From NCBI GenBank assembly GCA_031216915.1, contig CM062296.1, forward strand, positions 451,298,287 through 451,362,286: a stretch of 64,000 nt of DNA, given 5' to 3'. Below are positions 9,416-20,682 of the stretch, in pieces. Under the pieces are notes generated by a model. The model was given only the letters and a program-made list of their open reading frames with translations. It was not told where the DNA came from and searched no databases. Source of the stretch: Pictodentalium vernedei (taxonomy: Eukaryota > Mollusca > Scaphopoda > Dentaliida > Dentaliidae). Made by a program: the position numbers and the translations under genes. Numbering within the stretch: the first letter of the stretch is position 1; every line of letters begins with the position of its first letter.

Positions 9416-10285
9416 TATTGCTCAAGCCAACTCAAAGTAACAGACAAAGGCCAGTTGAACCAAAAGTCTTTTTTAAACAATGAGAAAATAAGTACTGTAG
9501 GGTCAGAAGAAACTGAAAAAGCGATTAAATTTCTAGGAATACATATTGATGAAAACTTAACATATAAGGACCACGTAAATAAACTTTGTTCTAAAATTGC
9601 AGATGCAAATTTTGCCCTAAATAAGGTGAAGACTGCATTGCCGACGGATGTCATGAAAACACTGTACCACGCACTAATACATAGCCACCTGGTATATGGA
9701 CTTCATATCTGGGAAAACTCGAAGACAATGAACAAGGTATTGTTGCTACAAAAAGGTTCCCTGCGTATAATACAAAGCAAACGTTATAATGCCCACACGG
9801 GTCCACTGTTCTTAAAAAGCAGAATATTGAAAATGAACGACTCATTTAAATTCCATGCGAACCTATTTGTTCTTGACTTTCTCAACGGTTACCTCCCTCG
9901 ATCTTTCTTTAGACAAGTGGTCTACTAACAGTTGAACGAACAAGAACAAAAGCCTCAGATAGGTTTCCAAATTATGCTTATCCAAAATTATGGCACGACC
10001 TAAACTGTGAACTCCGTGCGATAAAAAGCCGAAACTTGTTAAAAAGGGAATTAATGAGTAAAATACTCGTTTCATATTCGGGTACTGTACAATGTAACAA
10101 TCCGTACTACCCAGACTGTAACCCATAAGATAACCCTTGGGATCACAATTACTGCATATCTTGAAGATTCCATCTTGCATTAACCCAAGTTTGGTATTCT
10201 CGTCACATCGCATCTCATGCTTCCCACCGATTCCCTCCAGCTTGAAATACATTTTGTATTTCTGTAAATAAAACTGTTTTGTTTC
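9416..10285 (+). pseudogene. LINE reverse-transcriptase C-terminal fragment with 3' end
   Basis: The frame to 9928 encodes the thumb and connection part of a non-LTR reverse transcriptase: KFLGIHIDENLTYKDHV, LYHALIHSHLVYGLHIW, LRIIQSKRYNAHTGPLF and FLNGYLPRSF. A frameshift near 9925 moves the reading to another frame (RTRTKASDRFPNYAYPK and PYYPDC) ending at 10128. A 3' UTR with AATAAA (10265) follows. The first two thirds of the protein, including the catalytic YADD, are absent. The start abuts an (AATA)n SINE tail, so truncation is by insertion or 5' abortion. The clade is Jockey/CR1-like by appearance, not proven. Confidence 0.8.
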
Positions 10286-10439
10286 CTCTAAATAACCACC
10301 TTAAGGGCCGACGTTCATAAATAGGATGACTAAAGTGTGAGGTGGGGTGAATTTGTAGATACTAGACACCTGATTCCGATCGTAAAGAAATCTTGTTATA
10401 TTTACTTATACGTGTATGAAGTATTCAAAAATTAATGGT

Positions 10440-10690
10440 TACTTACAGCCTGAGTGTGTGCCAAATACATATTCGGTTCTACAGGGGATGACATGTAGAC
10501 AGCCAATCTGGCTATTTCATCCCCAGGAGGTATACATATTTACGTCAACAAGTGTTCTGTAATTTTGATCATTGATTTCTGTGTTGCATGATGTATTATG
10601 TGGACTAAGTTTGTCAACATAAATGTCGAGATTATAACAGGGTTACGTAATTTAGGAGAAAAGGTGTCAAGGAATTGACTATTTGCACGG
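10440..10690 (+). mobile_element. LINE family Y 3' region, degenerate
   Basis: It contains GTAGACAGCCAATCTGGCTAT (10495-10515), flanked by a short inverted pair GGGGATGA/TCATCCCC. It shares this box with 4735-5203 and 34080-34380. The remaining sequence is too diverged to align by eye. Confidence 0.35.
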
Positions 10691-11244
10691 GTATGCACCT
10701 TATTCGAGTATTAGAAAACAAATTTAGTGGGAGCGTACGCAGTTTCCGTCACTCCACGTCCGAGTACACCACTGCTAAGCCTATTTACATTCACATTCAG
10801 ATTTTACCAGCACGATGTTTAAAGCTCTGCGGGGCTTACAAATTCAATTCAATTCGGTTCGATTCGAAAATGCCTCGATGATTCAATTCGAGTCGAGTCG
10901 GGCTATTTGAAAATTTTCGCATCGTCGAGATGTTCAGAAACTTACCTGGTGTTTCCTTTTGAACTCATCTTCTATCACCAGGAGCCGATACTATACTACT
11001 CAAAGTTTGCTAAGCACCAAGTATATCCAGCTACCTGTTTTACGTTTCAGTTGAAATATTGTAATGAAAAGTGTATATATTTTTTATTTAATTATATCTT
11101 TAATGATTTAAGTACAGAAATAAAGATTTTATTTGTGTTTGACATTATCTTTAAGCTTTTGAATACGATAACCACGGAAAATGAATATTATTGATAAAAG
11201 AGGAAATTTTTCAATTTACAAAAAAAGTTGACGGAGCGAACTGG
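10691..11244. other. No gene seen; one arm of a diverged inverted repeat
   Basis: AT-rich. The stretch 10989-11025 (ACTACTCAAAGTTTGC and GCACC) is the reverse complement of 12527-12556. TTCGATTCGA-like words at 10845-10900 recur at 12950-13010. Together they may be decayed TIRs round the Tc1 remnant. Confidence 0.35.
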
Positions 11245-12280
11245 TTTGGGTTCAATATTGAGTATGAGACCCATTACTGTTAATTACAGCTTGACAACGC
11301 CTTCTCGTGCCCCCAGTCAGGTTCATGGTGGTTCTCTGTGGGGTGTTGTTCCATTCTTGGACCAGCATGGCACCAAGCTCCTGGACACCTCTTGGCTGAA
11401 CTGGGCGGGCTGAATTGCAAGCTGCAACTCATTCCAGACATGTTCGATTGGATTGAGGTCAGGGGATCTTGCTGGCCAGTCCATACGCTCAATCCCCCCC
11501 CCCCCTCTGTCGGTACTCCCCGACAGCAGGGGCAACGTGAGGACGGGAATTATCGTCCATACACATACACCTGCACAAAATCTGACGTGGACATCCAGGA
11601 TCTCACCAATATACCGCTGTGCAGTTAATGTACCACGTACAAGGACACAGAGCTCTGTACGTCCATCCCTGTTGATGCCGCCCCAGACCATGATTGACCG
11701 TCCACCATAGCGGTCACACTCAGCAATGTTGGCTGCATGGAATCGCTCTCCTGGTGTTCTCCATACCCTCGAACGCCTATCTGTGTGGTCTTTGCAGTAC
11801 CTTGACTCATCTGTAAAAATGACAGGTCGCCAATCTTCTCTGGTTAACCCAACGTGGTCTATGGCCCATTCATATCGTGCCTGGCGGTGGTTCTGGGACA
11901 GTGGAATGAGAATACATGGTCACCTCGATCGGTGACCACCTTCGTGCAATCTTTCCCGGATAGTCTGCGTCGAAACATTTACCTCGGATGCATTCTGAAG
12001 GTCACTGGGAAGCTGGGTTGCAGTCGCAAAGCGGTTCCTACGGGCCTGAATGATCAAAAACCGGTCTTCAGCTGCAGATGTTGCCCTGTCTCTGCCACCA
12101 CCATGCCATCTTACTGGTGTGCCATACTGCTGAAATCGTGCCCAGGCTCTGGTGATCACCGTATGGTGAACACCAAAGGCTTCACCAACCTGCCGATGGG
12201 TAGCCCCTTGCTCCACCATCCCTACAGCCCGCCACATTTCGGCTTCAGACAGATGTCTTCTTATATTTGCCATATTCAAT
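11245..12280 (-). pseudogene. Tc1/mariner transposase remnant
   Basis: On the minus strand, 12279-11920 encodes the N-terminal helix-turn-helix part (LSEAEMWRAVGMVEQGATHR and TQTIRERL). After frame breaks near 11925, the catalytic part follows. FTDESRY carries the first Asp (near 11810). MVWGGINRDGRTEL lies at 11691. A second-Asp block in another frame lies near 11545. MDWPARSPDLNPIEHVW carries the last Glu (near 11450). The order and motifs fit a DD34E Tc1 transposase that moves DNA by cut and paste. At least three frame changes show it is dead. It lies in the 5' flank or first intron of the phytochelatin synthase gene. Confidence 0.85.
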
Positions 12281-13080
12281 TATTAAATCACAAGGGTTTG
12301 TGTTGAAATGAAGACTGAATACCCTACACATGTCATGTACATTTAGACAGTACACGACAACATCATGAAAATCAAGGGGTACATGCTTTCCATGACTGTC
12401 ACGAAACGTCTGCCTGTCAAGAGAGCTAATGTAAACACTGGGGACCACCTCAATACATTCCTCAGTCATATCCACCAAACATATCGCAAATATGTCACAA
12501 GCAAATTTCACAATGATGTGTCAAATATTTGGTGCTTAGCAAACTTTGAGTAGTATATATAAAACGTTTACACTTGTATTCTCTAGAATTGATTTTTCTA
12601 CCAATTAATATCACTGACTAAAATGAATCATTAGCATTATAAAAGATATGGAAATTTGCCAACTGGCAAATTGCCAGATCTTTGAAAATGCTAATGGTTT
12701 ATTTTAACCCATTTAAAGTCCTAACTAGAAAATACAATTCTAGAAAATACAATTGTAAAAGTTTGATAGTATCGCCCCCAAGTCTCCTCATCAGGAGATG
12801 ATTGAAAATGAGTCCAATGAAGGTCCGCTTCGGGAACTACATTTGGTTCTGTTTCTAGCATTTCCACTTTTTAATTTAACTCCCAAAAAGACGAGCCGAT
12901 GTATTCCACAGTTATATGATGCAATATCCACAAGTTTGAAAGCAATAAGATTCAATTCGAAATTATCTGCCCGATTCGATTCGGGATTAGATTCAATTCG
13001 AAATTTGAAATTAACAGGACTTAATAATGTAATTTTGTGACATTTTATGCTTTGAATTGCGAAGTTATTTTAATCCGTGG
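12281..13080. other. No gene seen; 5' flank or 5' UTR intron of phytochelatin synthase
   Basis: The only structure is the right arm of the weak inverted repeat described for 10691-11244. A 5' UTR exon may lie here or further upstream, because the coding exon starts right after a splice-acceptor-like AG. None can be pinpointed from sequence alone. Confidence 0.35.
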
Positions 13081-13094
13081 TATTTACATTGCAG
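13081..13094 (+). promoter_or_regulatory. Candidate splice acceptor before the start codon
   Basis: The stretch ...TATTTACATTGCAG directly precedes ATG 13095. This suggests a 5' UTR intron that ends exactly at the start codon. Confidence 0.5.
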
Positions 13095-13731
13095 ATGACA
13101 AGCAATGTCGAAGAATCAATTTACTGTAGGAAGCTACCCCAGTCATGCATTTCGTTCTATTCAACAGAAGGGAAGGGCATATTCAAAGAAGCCTTAACGA
13201 CAGACAATATGGAGTGTTATTTCAAGTTGTCTGCTCAGTTCAAAACCCAATCTGAGCCTGCTTTTTGTGGATTAACATCCTTAGTTATAGCATTAAATGC
13301 GCTGAACGTGGATCCAGGTCAAGTATGGAAGAAACCGTGGAGATGGTACCATGAAAAAATGTTGAAATGCTGCAAACCACTGGAAACCATTGAATATGAA
13401 GGCATAACTTTTGATATGTTCGTTTGTTTGGCATTGCGTAATCACCTCGATGTACGACCAATAAGACAAGAAGGAGCGAAACCTCAAGGATTAGAGCATT
13501 TCCGGGAAACTGTTATCCGAACTACCAAACTGGACAGTGCGTTCATTATTCTGTCATATTCTAGAAAAATATTACAACAGACTGGAGATGGACATTTTTC
13601 TCCACTTGGTGGATATCATCCGGGTAGAGATATGGTGCTAATTTTAGATACCGCAAGATATAAATATCCACCATACTGGGTTCCTCTACAATTACTATAC
13701 GAAGCAATGGGTGCGGTTGATACAACCACAG
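13095..13731 (+). CDS. PCS: Phytochelatin synthase, exon with the catalytic domain
   Basis: The enzyme is a gamma-glutamylcysteine dipeptidyl transpeptidase that makes phytochelatins from glutathione and so binds heavy metals in the cytosol. The exon gives 212 residues of the papain-like catalytic domain. Cys58 lies in SEPAFCGLTSLVIALNAL, His167 in TGDGHFSPLGGYH and Asp185 in MVLILDTARYKYPPYWVP. These are the expected Cys-His-Asp triad in the right order. KPWRWYHEKMLKCCKPLE is also a family block. The exon ends in phase 1 at ACAG|GTAGGC. Reading past it gives only three more residues and a stop, where the family continues with an Arg-Gly-Tyr/Phe block. That block is found at 40382. ATG 13095 is chosen because an acceptor AG precedes it and the N-terminus fits the family length. 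Confidence 0.93.
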
Positions 13732-13767
13732 GTAGGCTGCGTTGAATAAAGAAAATGACATTAACTA

Positions 13768-13817
13768 CTTCTACTACTACTTACTACTAAAACTACTACT
13801 ACTACTACTACTACTAC

Positions 13818-13874
<57 letters not shown>

Positions 13875-13901
13875 TTAATATTAATAATAATAATAATAAT
13901 G

Positions 13902-13962
<61 letters not shown>
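13768..13962 (+). repeat. (ACT)n then (AAT)n microsatellite
   Basis: CTA/ACT triplets run to about 13817. About 48 AAT/TAA triplets with two ATT interruptions follow, 37 bp after the splice donor. Confidence 0.95.
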
Positions 13963-13964
<2 letters not shown>

Positions 13965-14658
13965 CTTGGGCCTTCCTCTGATTTGCCGCGAGCCTCCCTC
14001 CCCCCTACAACTATCCCCCTACAATTATCCCTCCTAATATTTTAGTGTTCTGACACAAACTGTTCTATAACTTCTGCATTGGAGTTTTCACAATCTCCCA
14101 AACTATGATATTAACTATTTCCCTCGTGTCATACGTCACCTGCTTATCTCTCATCTTTTCATCCTATTTTTCCATTAGTTTCTCAAGGTAGCCTATTCTT
14201 ATAGGCAAATATTTGATGAATTCTAACATGAAATGTTCCGAGGTATCCGCTAGTCCCAATAGGCACATTTGGGACTATCTTTCCTCGAATTTACGGCTTT
14301 CCATCCTCAGTTCTAGTGACTTTGATCTCATATTGAGCAACAGTGACCGCCACACCCCCACCCCCCCCCCCACCCCACCCTTCCAAATGATCGATGTACT
14401 TTTGAAATGCATAAAGTCGTAAGTCCAATTTCGGGTTTGGCACAATTCGAATCATTTTTCACTTTACGATACAAACTCTTTGATAACTAGATGCCGTATT
14501 TTAACCCTCTGTACCCTGATATCAAAAATTAAACATTTCCAGAGAATGCTTTCCCTTAACCCTTTGAACACCTGTGGTACCTTCCATGTCAGTTGAATGA
14601 CATCATTTGGAAGAGTCCTTGTTCGTTACTTGGGGTACACAGATTAATAAAACAATAA

Positions 14659-14824
14659 CATGATTTTTCAAGGGCATTACGGTTCATTAGCGGCCCAACA
14701 GAAGTGATTAACAATCCGAGGTCTTTTAAGCGGTCCGAGACGAAGTCAACCAATAATAAGACAAATAGTTGTTAATCATTTCTGGCGAGCCGCTAATAGA
14801 ACCGTAATGCCCGTGAAAGTCATG
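14659..14824. mobile_element. MITE-like hairpin, about 35-bp arms
   Basis: CATGATTTTTCAAGGGCATTACGG and TTAGCGGC at the left are repeated inverted at 14788-14824. The spacer is about 95 bp. Confidence 0.6.
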
Positions 14825-15243
14825 GTATTACTATTATTACCACTAATAGGGAAGGATATTCAAGTAACCTCAAAATAACTGCAAGTCAATGATTTAAGCA
14901 AATCCGAGAATTATTCAACATACTTGTTCTTTAACCAAGAAATATCCTTACATTGTAATGTGAAAAAAATGAACAATTAAGTTAGGAGGTTGAACTTCGA
15001 ATATTCATGAGATGTCGGCATTTAGTTATATTATAAGTTTTTAAAAAAAAATAAGTACAAAATAACTGAAGCGAAAAAATCAGCATCGTAGTTCCTTCAA
15101 AAGATAGAATGATACATATCTACACTGACCTTTTAAACAAAAATGAAGCACTTAATTTGTTTGTTGCGAGGGTGCCCCCATTTCAGCTCGGATGAAAACA
15201 AACAAAGGAGACAGTTTGTCGATTGAAAATAAGTCCATGCGAG

Positions 15244-15322
15244 ATCACGTGACGTATCGTGCCGCGGGCGGATAATGAAAATCATCTCCATTATCCGACT
15301 GCGGCCCAATACGTCATGTGAC
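15244..15322. repeat. Short inverted repeat with CACGTGACGTAT arms
   Basis: ATCACGTGACGTAT, GCCGCGG and GGATAATG on the left pair with CATTATCC, GCGGCC and ATACGTCATGTGA on the right. Confidence 0.55.
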
Positions 15323-15654
15323 TTGCCTTGCGTTATATAATTTGATCGACTTACTAAACAATGTTAATGCACTAGAGAATGCCCTGTTAGGTGGTAATAA
15401 TATTGTCAATGTGCAACCGTAGGGCTGCATGTTGAAACTATCGATTGGATTGGTCAACCATATACTACCATTAAGCAATCACCCACTTTATGACTACAGG
15501 TCGTATGACAATCTTGGGCTGTAAAAAAGGTCATTCGAGTTCAAAAGGGTTAACGCAAGTGAAAATTTACCCAATTCAGTCATCTTCACAGAGTACATTG
15601 AACAAATCTCTAATCGAATCCCGTCAATTCGGAATATAGAATATTTACACGGAA

Positions 15655-16085
15655 CGACACGCGCGTGTGAATGGGTTAATCGATATGGCACGAGTGCCAG
15701 CGCGAAGGGATAAAATGAAAGGCCGCAGCCTTCACGTCTTAAATACAATTATTAGAATGACACTGAGCAATTCGTTTAGCAACTCGTCCACTGAGTTCCA
15801 ATGTGTTCTCTGTGCCAATAGGCACATAGAACACATTGGAATCAGGGTACGAACTATCAACACATTTATCGCCAACAAAATTTGCGAGGGGAACCCGTAT
15901 TACTATTTTTAGCTATCACTAGTGATTCAAATTATAACTGCGGTTCACGATTTCTTGAAAATTCCAGAGAACTTTCGCTTCTATTTAAAAATAGTATGTC
16001 AACGATTTCCGTTCGGCACAAGTGTGTGGAACACATTTTCATTTACCGCATTGTTTGCTGTTGCTGTAGATGAGGATTTCAGAGA
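15655..16085 (+). mobile_element. Compound hairpin repeat (families F and E), copy 1
   Basis: It starts with half of the F hairpin (GTGTGAATGGGTTAATCG), continues with the E hairpin (15785-15838, arms CCAATGTGTTCT/AGAACACATTGG), then GGGGAACCCGTATTACTAT and TGTTGCTGTAGATG. The same modules occur inverted at 37842-38235. Confidence 0.6.
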
Positions 16086-16747
16086 ACGGGCGTGAAATAA
16101 ATTGCCAGTCTTAACTCAAGAATTGCATTATTTATTATTTTTCATAGGCGACTCTTATGTTTGGACAAGTCACTCAAAATGGGAATAATCTAGAAAAGGA
16201 ATCAAATCAGTTTCGGAAGCGAAACATCCTTGAACTTGGACAAATTTTGAAGTTTCATATGTTCCTAGTTCTTCGCACCACAAACTCAGTCATAGTTCCA
16301 AGTAGTGTGTTCGAGCCACCGGAACCCTATCGAGGCGGTGCATGGTGAGAGAAGTAAACGAAATGCGATTACTTAATAATTTTAATAAAATTTGATTTCA
16401 ATTCAATTCGATTGAATTGATGTAAACCGGTCGGTTTTTACGATGTGGCGCGTTTAAGTGTTGTGGGGCTTGTTTTGTTTTATTTTCTGGGCGAGGGGTG
16501 ATTTGTATTTTTCGTTTTCAATGTATTACTTGCTATTCTAAGAATCGTCATTTAGCACCAAGCAATTAATTTGAAATTAGCAATGTCACATTGTTCGTAT
16601 ACTTTCCTTCGCATTCCGTTTTCAGGAGCTCTCCGGGTTACTAGCAAAGGGAGCTGAAACATTCTTCCGATTCGAGACTGGGTATTTAAACAGCAAGGCG
16701 TCTAACGTCACACGTTCACTTACTGGATGACAGCGTACCTGAAATAT
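16086..16747. other. No gene seen
   Basis: AT-rich intron sequence with a short AATTCAATTCGATTGAATT palindrome (16390-16420). No coding pattern was found. Confidence 0.4.
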
Positions 16748-16925
16748 TCAATTCGTCTTTTTGCAAACCAGTTCAATTCGGAGGTTGGCACGGATAAGGT
16801 TAACCTTTTCCACTAGTGAGAGTAAAACCGTTTTTGAGAAAGAACAATCGTAACATATATGTGCGATCGTTTCCTTCGTATTTCCACAGAAAGAGCACAG
16901 CTCTGTTTCCGGAAGCCCACATTTA
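16748..16925 (-). pseudogene. Tx1/L1-like LINE C-terminal fragment
   Basis: On the minus strand the reading FKCGLPETELCSFCGN...ETIAHICYDCSFSKT is the Cys/His cluster at the end of a LINE reverse transcriptase. A related stretch (CKLSEAELCTFCNN) occurs at 48190. The upstream part of the apparent frame, MATNQRPVKVLLL, belongs to the neighbouring LINE X tail, so the open frame is a chimera. Confidence 0.65.
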
Positions 16926-17100
16926 AATAATAATAACACTTTGACCGGCCGCTGATTTGTCGCCATTCTCGGGTGAGAAGGCCTTGGCTACCCCTGTGCT
17001 CATGACTGCCTCCCTATTCCCACGCTTCTTCTCTCCTCCCAATACTCGGAGACGAACTTCTTGATGACCTCATTTGCCCCATTTTTCCCAATCTTTCCAG
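16926..17100 (-). mobile_element. LINE family X, 3' end (copy 1)
   Basis: On the minus strand the segment ends ...GAATGGCGACAAATCAGCGG and CCGGTCAAAGTG, then TTATTATTA. The same end occurs at 62650 and 59845, where much more of the LINE is present. The AAGGCCTT(G/A) and CTCGGAGACGAAC blocks also match. It was inserted into the Tx1-like fragment on its left. Confidence 0.7.
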
Positions 17101-17454
17101 AGACAAATGAGCAATTTGAACTAGGAATTGATGCAATCTTTAAAAATAAACAGCCTTGGGAAAATGTATTGTTTCAATAAACGTTTGAAACATTCTATTG
17201 ACATCTTGCATTATTGTTGAATATTCCTGATAAAAAAGAGGGTGATTTGATGACTTTGGGACCTAAACAATACAATTTACTTTTTGTGTGTTTTTGCAGG
17301 GAATTTCCTGGAAAATATGTGCACGTGACCGGTACTTCCCTTTGTGTCAATTTTTCTCTCTTATTTGTTGCATGACCCCCTGTTTTCAGATCAGAAAAAG
17401 TTGTCTGAAGGGCTATACTTGACAGAGATATTTGAATGCCAAAATTAAAGTGAT
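17101..17454. other. No gene seen
   Basis: AT-rich spacer between the LINE X tail and the Penelope-like fragment. No coding pattern was recognised. Confidence 0.35.
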
Positions 17455-17982
17455 GCGATCATATTTTTTTCCGCCTGAACGTTATAATGGTCGCCTATGA
17501 GAAAATATTTAATTCTGGTTATATAATTATCCCGAGACAGAACGACTACCGACCCACCTTTATCGGCTGATTTAATTACCAATTTCTTATTTTTCGTAGT
17601 TTCGTGAGGGCTCTCCGTTCACCAGCTGTTAAATTGTCTTTATCGAAGAGTATGTTCAAGCTGAGCACTAGTTTTTTAGCCTCAATAATTTCGGGATCTA
17701 CTTCACTATCTGGAGGTGACCAACCAGATAATTCTGCAAAAGGACGTTTCCGACCGCTGGAGTTTCTAAAGCGGTCTGCTATTTTCATTTGCCTAAGAAA
17801 ATTACACTTATACGATGGTATATTTGTCTGATTACCAGTTTTAGGCTTCGGTGCTGGTACAAAAGTTGAACTGCGATCTAAAAGAGACTTCTATTGGGCT
17901 GTTAGGTCATTGGAGCCAGTCAGGTTAACCACGTTAGTGCCCAATCCCACATCCGTCAGGCGATTGTTACCTTTGCCTTTAC
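17455..17982 (-). pseudogene. Penelope-like element, N-terminal part of the reverse-transcriptase ORF
   Basis: Read leftwards, it shows NLTGSNDLTAQ...KSLLDRSSTFVPAPKPK, then RFRNSSGRKRPF, then NLTAGERRALTKLRKI, and, after a frameshift near 17578, LVIKSADKGGSVVVLSRDNY. The order (NLS...LL..G..F.P.P, then ERRAL..L, then IK.ADKGG.VVV) is the N-terminal signature of Penelope-like reverse transcriptases. The palm with the catalytic Asp residues is missing because the copy stops near 17455. A stop inside the first block and the frameshift make it a dead fragment. Confidence 0.7.
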
Positions 17983-18800
17983 TTAGTTTAAATTTAGATG
18001 GTTCAACCAGTGATCGTACATAATATTGGCGGTTCTCGTGGTCCAGTGTATTAAATCCTGAGCCACATTTAACTTCGAGTCATCAATTTTTGGTATCACG
18101 TTAACGTTCTTCATTTTCCGAATGGTTTCATTGATGATGCTCAAGATTCTCCTCTCAGCCAAAGGGAGTTTTTGCGAAAAGTTTAGTTCAGCGAAATAAA
18201 GTTTTGCTGATCTAAACTTGACCCTGATATCGCTAAGCATGTTCCGCAACTACTTAACTGCGAGATCAGTATTTTCACTTCGAGAATTCACGCCAATATT
18301 TAGTAATACTTTTGGGGACTGGACTGGCCCCTGTGCCCTTTGAACATAGAGCGCAAATGATTGAACTTGGCGCCGGAGTAACACTCCACCTGGATGTCCG
18401 GGTGGGGATCTCGATCAGTGCGTCCTAAATGTGAACTACCAATCATAAGGATGTTTTTACAAACATCGGGGAGGCGCCAGTTCTTTTTGTGAAAGTTAAC
18501 TCCCCTCTTATGCCAAAACTGGGAGAATTTAGAATCAAATGAGCAGCCCGAACTGCGGTTCGGTGATTTGACTTGCTCTGAGTACGATATACTTTGTTGA
18601 ACCACACCAGAAGCAGGAGAAGGATGAGAAGAAACATAAGGAGAAGCAGAGGAAGCAGGAGGAGTTCTAGTGAGAGCACTAGGAGAACCAGAGAAAGAAG
18701 GTTGAGAAGGAGTAGGAGGTTGAGGAACAAGACGAGGCGAGACAGCGTTACTCAATTTGCGAGCAGCTTCAGTCACAATATGGACCAGAGATGTTTGCAA
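17983..18800 (-). pseudogene. SGNH/GDSL-type hydrolase ORF upstream of the Penelope-like RT
   Basis: A Pro/Ser-rich N-terminal part (18800 to about 18560) is followed by a hydrolase-like domain. Block I is CKNILMIGSSHLGRT (Ser). SGAKFNHL carries the Gly. LLNIGVNS at about 18290 carries the Asn. DLIHWTTRTANIMYDHW near 18050 carries the Asp-x-x-His pair. All four SGNH positions are readable. A 1-bp frameshift near 18305 and a TAG near 18250 break it. Esterase-like SGNH domains occur in some LINE, YR and Penelope-type (Athena/Terminon) elements. Here it lies in line with the Penelope-like RT, so it is probably the element's first ORF. Confidence 0.6.
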
Positions 18801-19639
18801 ATTGAGGCGCTTACTCTGAGAGAAGGCAAAAGTAGAAGGAAAGAAAGAAGGAGAGGTGCTTTGCCTTGATCTTTTCTTATTTTGATTTTCCCGTTGGAGT
18901 AGAGGGACAAAACGGGTGGGAGTTTGCTTGCCCCTCCTGTATTTTCCTTACTCCAGACGCTGGGCGAAGTTCCGAAATATAAAACCCATAGGCCGAAATC
19001 GTCTTACTTATTTTTAAAGTTGTTTCGAGCCCAGATCAAGGCACCCGCCGGAGCGCTGTTGAAGTCTATTTTTCAAGTCCAGGAGGTGGTCGCATAGCCA
19101 AAGTGATCTTAGACTTCAATTCCATTATATTTTTCTTGTAATCCTCGAAAAAAAGCATTTAACGTTTGGTTGGCCCACCCCACACTAATCTGTCGAAAAA
19201 CAAAAAATATGTGTGAGGTGGGAAGAGCTGGCTTTAGAAAGCCACCAAACTCATCTACTTTCTTTTCCAACTGCTTCGGTAAATCCTCTTTGCTAAATGC
19301 TGCTCTAAGAGCCCAATGTGGTGCAAATACTGAAGCACCTGCAACAGAGCCGTGACCAACCTAGAATGGACCTGGAACGATTATTCCTGGCCTCTTCCAG
19401 ACTGGACAACTATCTGCTTCTGATGCCTCTACCCTTTTCTTGCCATTGTAAAATCAAGTAGATGAATTAAGTACAAAATAAAATATAAAGTAATGAAATA
19501 AATGAAATTGAAAAACTATATAATGCCTATTAAAGAAGATACCTTGTTTGGTTATGGTCTTCAGCACAAATAGAAAATAATGCGTCTTCTGTCTCGCTTA
19601 GTTTAGCCTCTTCAGAGAGACTAAAAAATAATTAGGTGC
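18801..19639. other. No gene seen; probable leader of the Penelope-like element
   Basis: The stretch 18600-18860 is purine-rich on the plus strand because it is antisense to the Pro/Ser-rich region. Beyond 18900 no coding signal was recognised. Confidence 0.35.
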
Positions 19640-19915
19640 TAGGGCTTTCTAGAATACTTTTCAGAATTTGTCTGACAGTAGGTTTGTACCTATCGCTTTC
19701 CACTTTTACCCAGATCTCTCTTCTTTTCGGGTGATATTGCACACACGTCAGTCAGAACTTAGCTCACTTTTATCCCCACATTTCATTTCTTTCGGCTTCT
19801 GTGCGTATTTTTTTCTTGTTCGTGTGTACCCTGAAGAAGGTCTTCAGCAGACCGAAAGCTAGGTGAATTTTTTTTTTTTTCCTGTGCTGTTTGAGCTTTA
19901 TTTAGACGAATATAT
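19640..19915 (+). repeat. Direct repeat 1 with hammerhead-like core (Penelope pLTR candidate)
   Basis: This segment and 21241-21545 share GGGCTTTCTAGAATACTTTTCA, the Y-rich middle, CACATTTCATTTCTTTCG and the terminal CCTGTGCTGTTTGAGCTTT. Near its end it reads CTGAAGA, a 5-bp stem (GGTCT/AGACC) and GAAA. This satisfies the hammerhead core pattern CUGANGA-stem-GAAA. Penelope pseudo-LTRs are known to carry hammerhead motifs. Confidence 0.5.
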
Positions 19916-20682
19916 AGAGGATATTCACGAAAATTTGATGAATACCGAAAATATCTCGTTCGTGGCTACAAAGAAATATGAGGATCTTCACTCGCGACGC
20001 ATCAAATTTTCGTGAATTTTCTTTTTATTTAATGCTCTACGACTACAAACTCTCCAATTTGTGGCCTTTATTTGCCATTAAGGCGCAAAATTTATGTGCC
20101 GAACCGGCGTCCATACAAAAATTACAACAACCAAACTCCAACCATTGGAATGTGTGAATATCCGCACAAAAAGTAGTCCCGTCTTATTTCTCCCCTAACT
20201 TTACGATTTACCAAGGCTGGCGAATTGAAATAATCGCGATGTGTTTCGAAGAAATAGAACAATAACAAAAAACACCACTTTCTTATTTTCAATAACAAGA
20301 CACGTCATTTTATTTTTTTTGAACTCAATGCACTGAAGACGTGTGAAGTTGAACTGAAGAAATTTGAAAGTGATTTCGGCTTTTCGCTGGAAGGTGAATG
20401 AGAAAGTCAAACTTTGAAACCGCTGATTTAATGAATTGATTTAGTCACTGTCACTATCAATTATTCGAATTCGTTTGTATTTGGGACTCTGGAATTCATT
20501 ACTGATGTGCTGCCTCGTTTAAAGTACATGTGATTCGTCATCCGAACCTACGATGAAATATCGATTTCTAAATATCATTTTGATATTTCGTTTTGCCGAC
20601 CGACAGGGGAATATGACTTAATTTTTCAGCGTGAATTGATGCTTGAGCATTAAATAAATATATATATCCTAACACCCGGTCG
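19916..20682. other. No gene seen; one inverted pair
   Basis: CACGAAAATTTGATG (19929) and CATCAAATTTTCGTG (20000) form a hairpin of about 85 bp. The rest is AT-rich and featureless. Confidence 0.4.

Larger units (their letters stand above)
14556..15553 (+). mobile_element. TTAA MITE, family A, split by later insertions
   Basis: The left end (TTAACCCTTTGAAC, 14556) and right end (GTTCAAAAGGGTTAA, to 15553) match the intact copies at 39587 and 48572. The copy breaks off near 14650 and resumes near 15405 (CAATGTGCAACC...GGGCTGCA). About 750 bp of other sequence, including the hairpin at 14659, has entered it. Confidence 0.7.

Noticed and set aside
13095..13745. Processed or truncated phytochelatin synthase pseudogene
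   Set aside because: A phase-matched acceptor and the remaining conserved domain exist at 40382, and flanking splice signals are present, so it is an exon of a spliced gene.
13768..13981. Poly-Asn protein
   Set aside because: It is a translated AAT microsatellite in the intron, just after the splice donor.
16748..16966. Single zinc-binding protein starting MATNQRPVK
   Set aside because: The first 13 residues come from the LINE X tail and the rest from a different LINE, so the frame is a junction artefact.
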